From Bacteroidales bacterium (GTDB lineage Bacteria; Bacteroidota; Bacteroidia; Bacteroidales; UBA932): a DNA stretch of 5,833 bases. Positions within the stretch are counted from its first letter, which is position 1. Each line of letters starts with the position of its first letter. Location: NCBI GenBank assembly GCA_017958765.1, contig JAGDBY010000045.1, positions 1-5,833 on the forward strand, in the 5' to 3' direction. A program made the translations under genes and the position numbers. The notes below the pieces were generated by a model. It saw only the letters and a program-made list of their open reading frames with translations. It searched no databases and was not told the origin of the DNA. This document shows positions 5,583-5,833 of this stretch, in pieces.

Positions 5583-5833
5583 ATGAAAACTGGATTAAAA
5601 AAAGTAGTTTTACTATTAGGCATAATACTCCTGTTGCCTTGCGTTAGCTGTGAGACATCCGAGGTATTACCGGATACTCCAATCCCTAATTTTAAACCAC
5701 AACTACCTGACAATCTTTTTTGCTTTAGGGAAGCCAATGTAGCTTATTCAGCTTCTTTTTCCACTTCAAATCCAATTTATTACAATCCTATCAAACCATC
5801 TACAGAATTCTTGGCAAGTGAATATCTTCTAGC
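5583..5833 (+). CDS. Putative lipoprotein, unknown function (partial, C-terminus outside window)
   Basis: An open frame of 83 complete codons runs from the ATG at 5583 to the right edge without a stop. The N-terminus is a lipoprotein-type signal: K2, K6 and K7, a hydrophobic core at residues 8-18 (VVLLLGIILLL), then PCVSCETSE with C23 the most likely lipidated cysteine and C20 an alternative. The mature part begins acidic and Ser/Thr/Pro-rich (24-45), as is common for Bacteroidota surface lipoproteins, and continues with NLFCFREANVAYSASF (46-61). I do not recognise a domain in the visible part. By my count about 90 of 251 bases are G or C (36%), clearly lower than the roughly 50% sampled in the adjacent operon gene. 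This may mark an accessory or acquired gene. A promoter match lies 30 nt upstream. Confidence 0.75.
   Translation, partial: MKTGLKKVVLLLGIILLLPCVSCETSEVLPDTPIPNFKPQLPDNLFCFREANVAYSASFSTSNPIYYNPIKPSTEFLASEYLL

Noticed and set aside
5498..5737. 79-residue minus-strand ORF at the right end
   Set aside because: It lies opposite the lipoprotein signal sequence and promoter and shows no domain or initiation signal.
1..5833. CRISPR arrays, insertion sequences, toxin-antitoxin or defence genes
   Set aside because: I looked for spaced direct repeats, terminal inverted repeats, transposase motifs and defence-type domains and saw none.

Overview
The window looks like a piece of a Bacteroidales (phylum Bacteroidota) chromosome of roughly 50% G+C. 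Reasons: promoter boxes fit the Bacteroides-type consensus (TTTG about 19-21 nt upstream of TAnnTTTG), Shine-Dalgarno sequences are mostly absent, and two gene products look like Bacteroidota envelope proteins (an OmpA-family-like N-terminus and a lipoprotein). Genus cannot be fixed from the sequence alone.

Left part, minus strand (1-951): reading leftward, ispF (MEP isoprenoid pathway), then a tRNA-Gln(CTG) with its own promoter, then 19 nt later the start of an exported protein that probably belongs to the OmpA family and runs off the left edge. The OmpA-like gene carries a nine-base G tract in its coding strand. A change of one base either way would stop translation almost at once.

Middle and right, plus strand (1012-5471): one tightly packed operon holding a small tail-anchored membrane protein of unknown function, mutL, a rhomboid intramembrane protease, a three-helix membrane-anchored endonuclease/exonuclease/phosphatase (EEP) protein, and a Sua5/YciO/YrdC protein for tRNA t6A synthesis. 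Successive junctions are ATGA, ATGA, TGATG and a 5-nt gap, so translational coupling is likely. A 60-bp divergent region (952-1011) separates the operon from ispF. In it two opposed -7 boxes form an 18-bp near-palindrome.

Right edge (5472-5833): a 111-bp spacer with an AT-rich dyad and a good promoter match whose spacer contains a T9 tract, then the start of an unrecognised low-G+C lipoprotein gene that runs off the right edge.

Most of the window is ordinary housekeeping sequence, and I see no undescribed multi-gene system, mobile element or CRISPR array. The points most worth checking are the possible slipped-strand switch in the OmpA-like gene, the MutL C-terminal domain that has lost most of its endonuclease metal ligands, the tRNA-mRNA arrangement, and the mutually overlapping divergent promoters.
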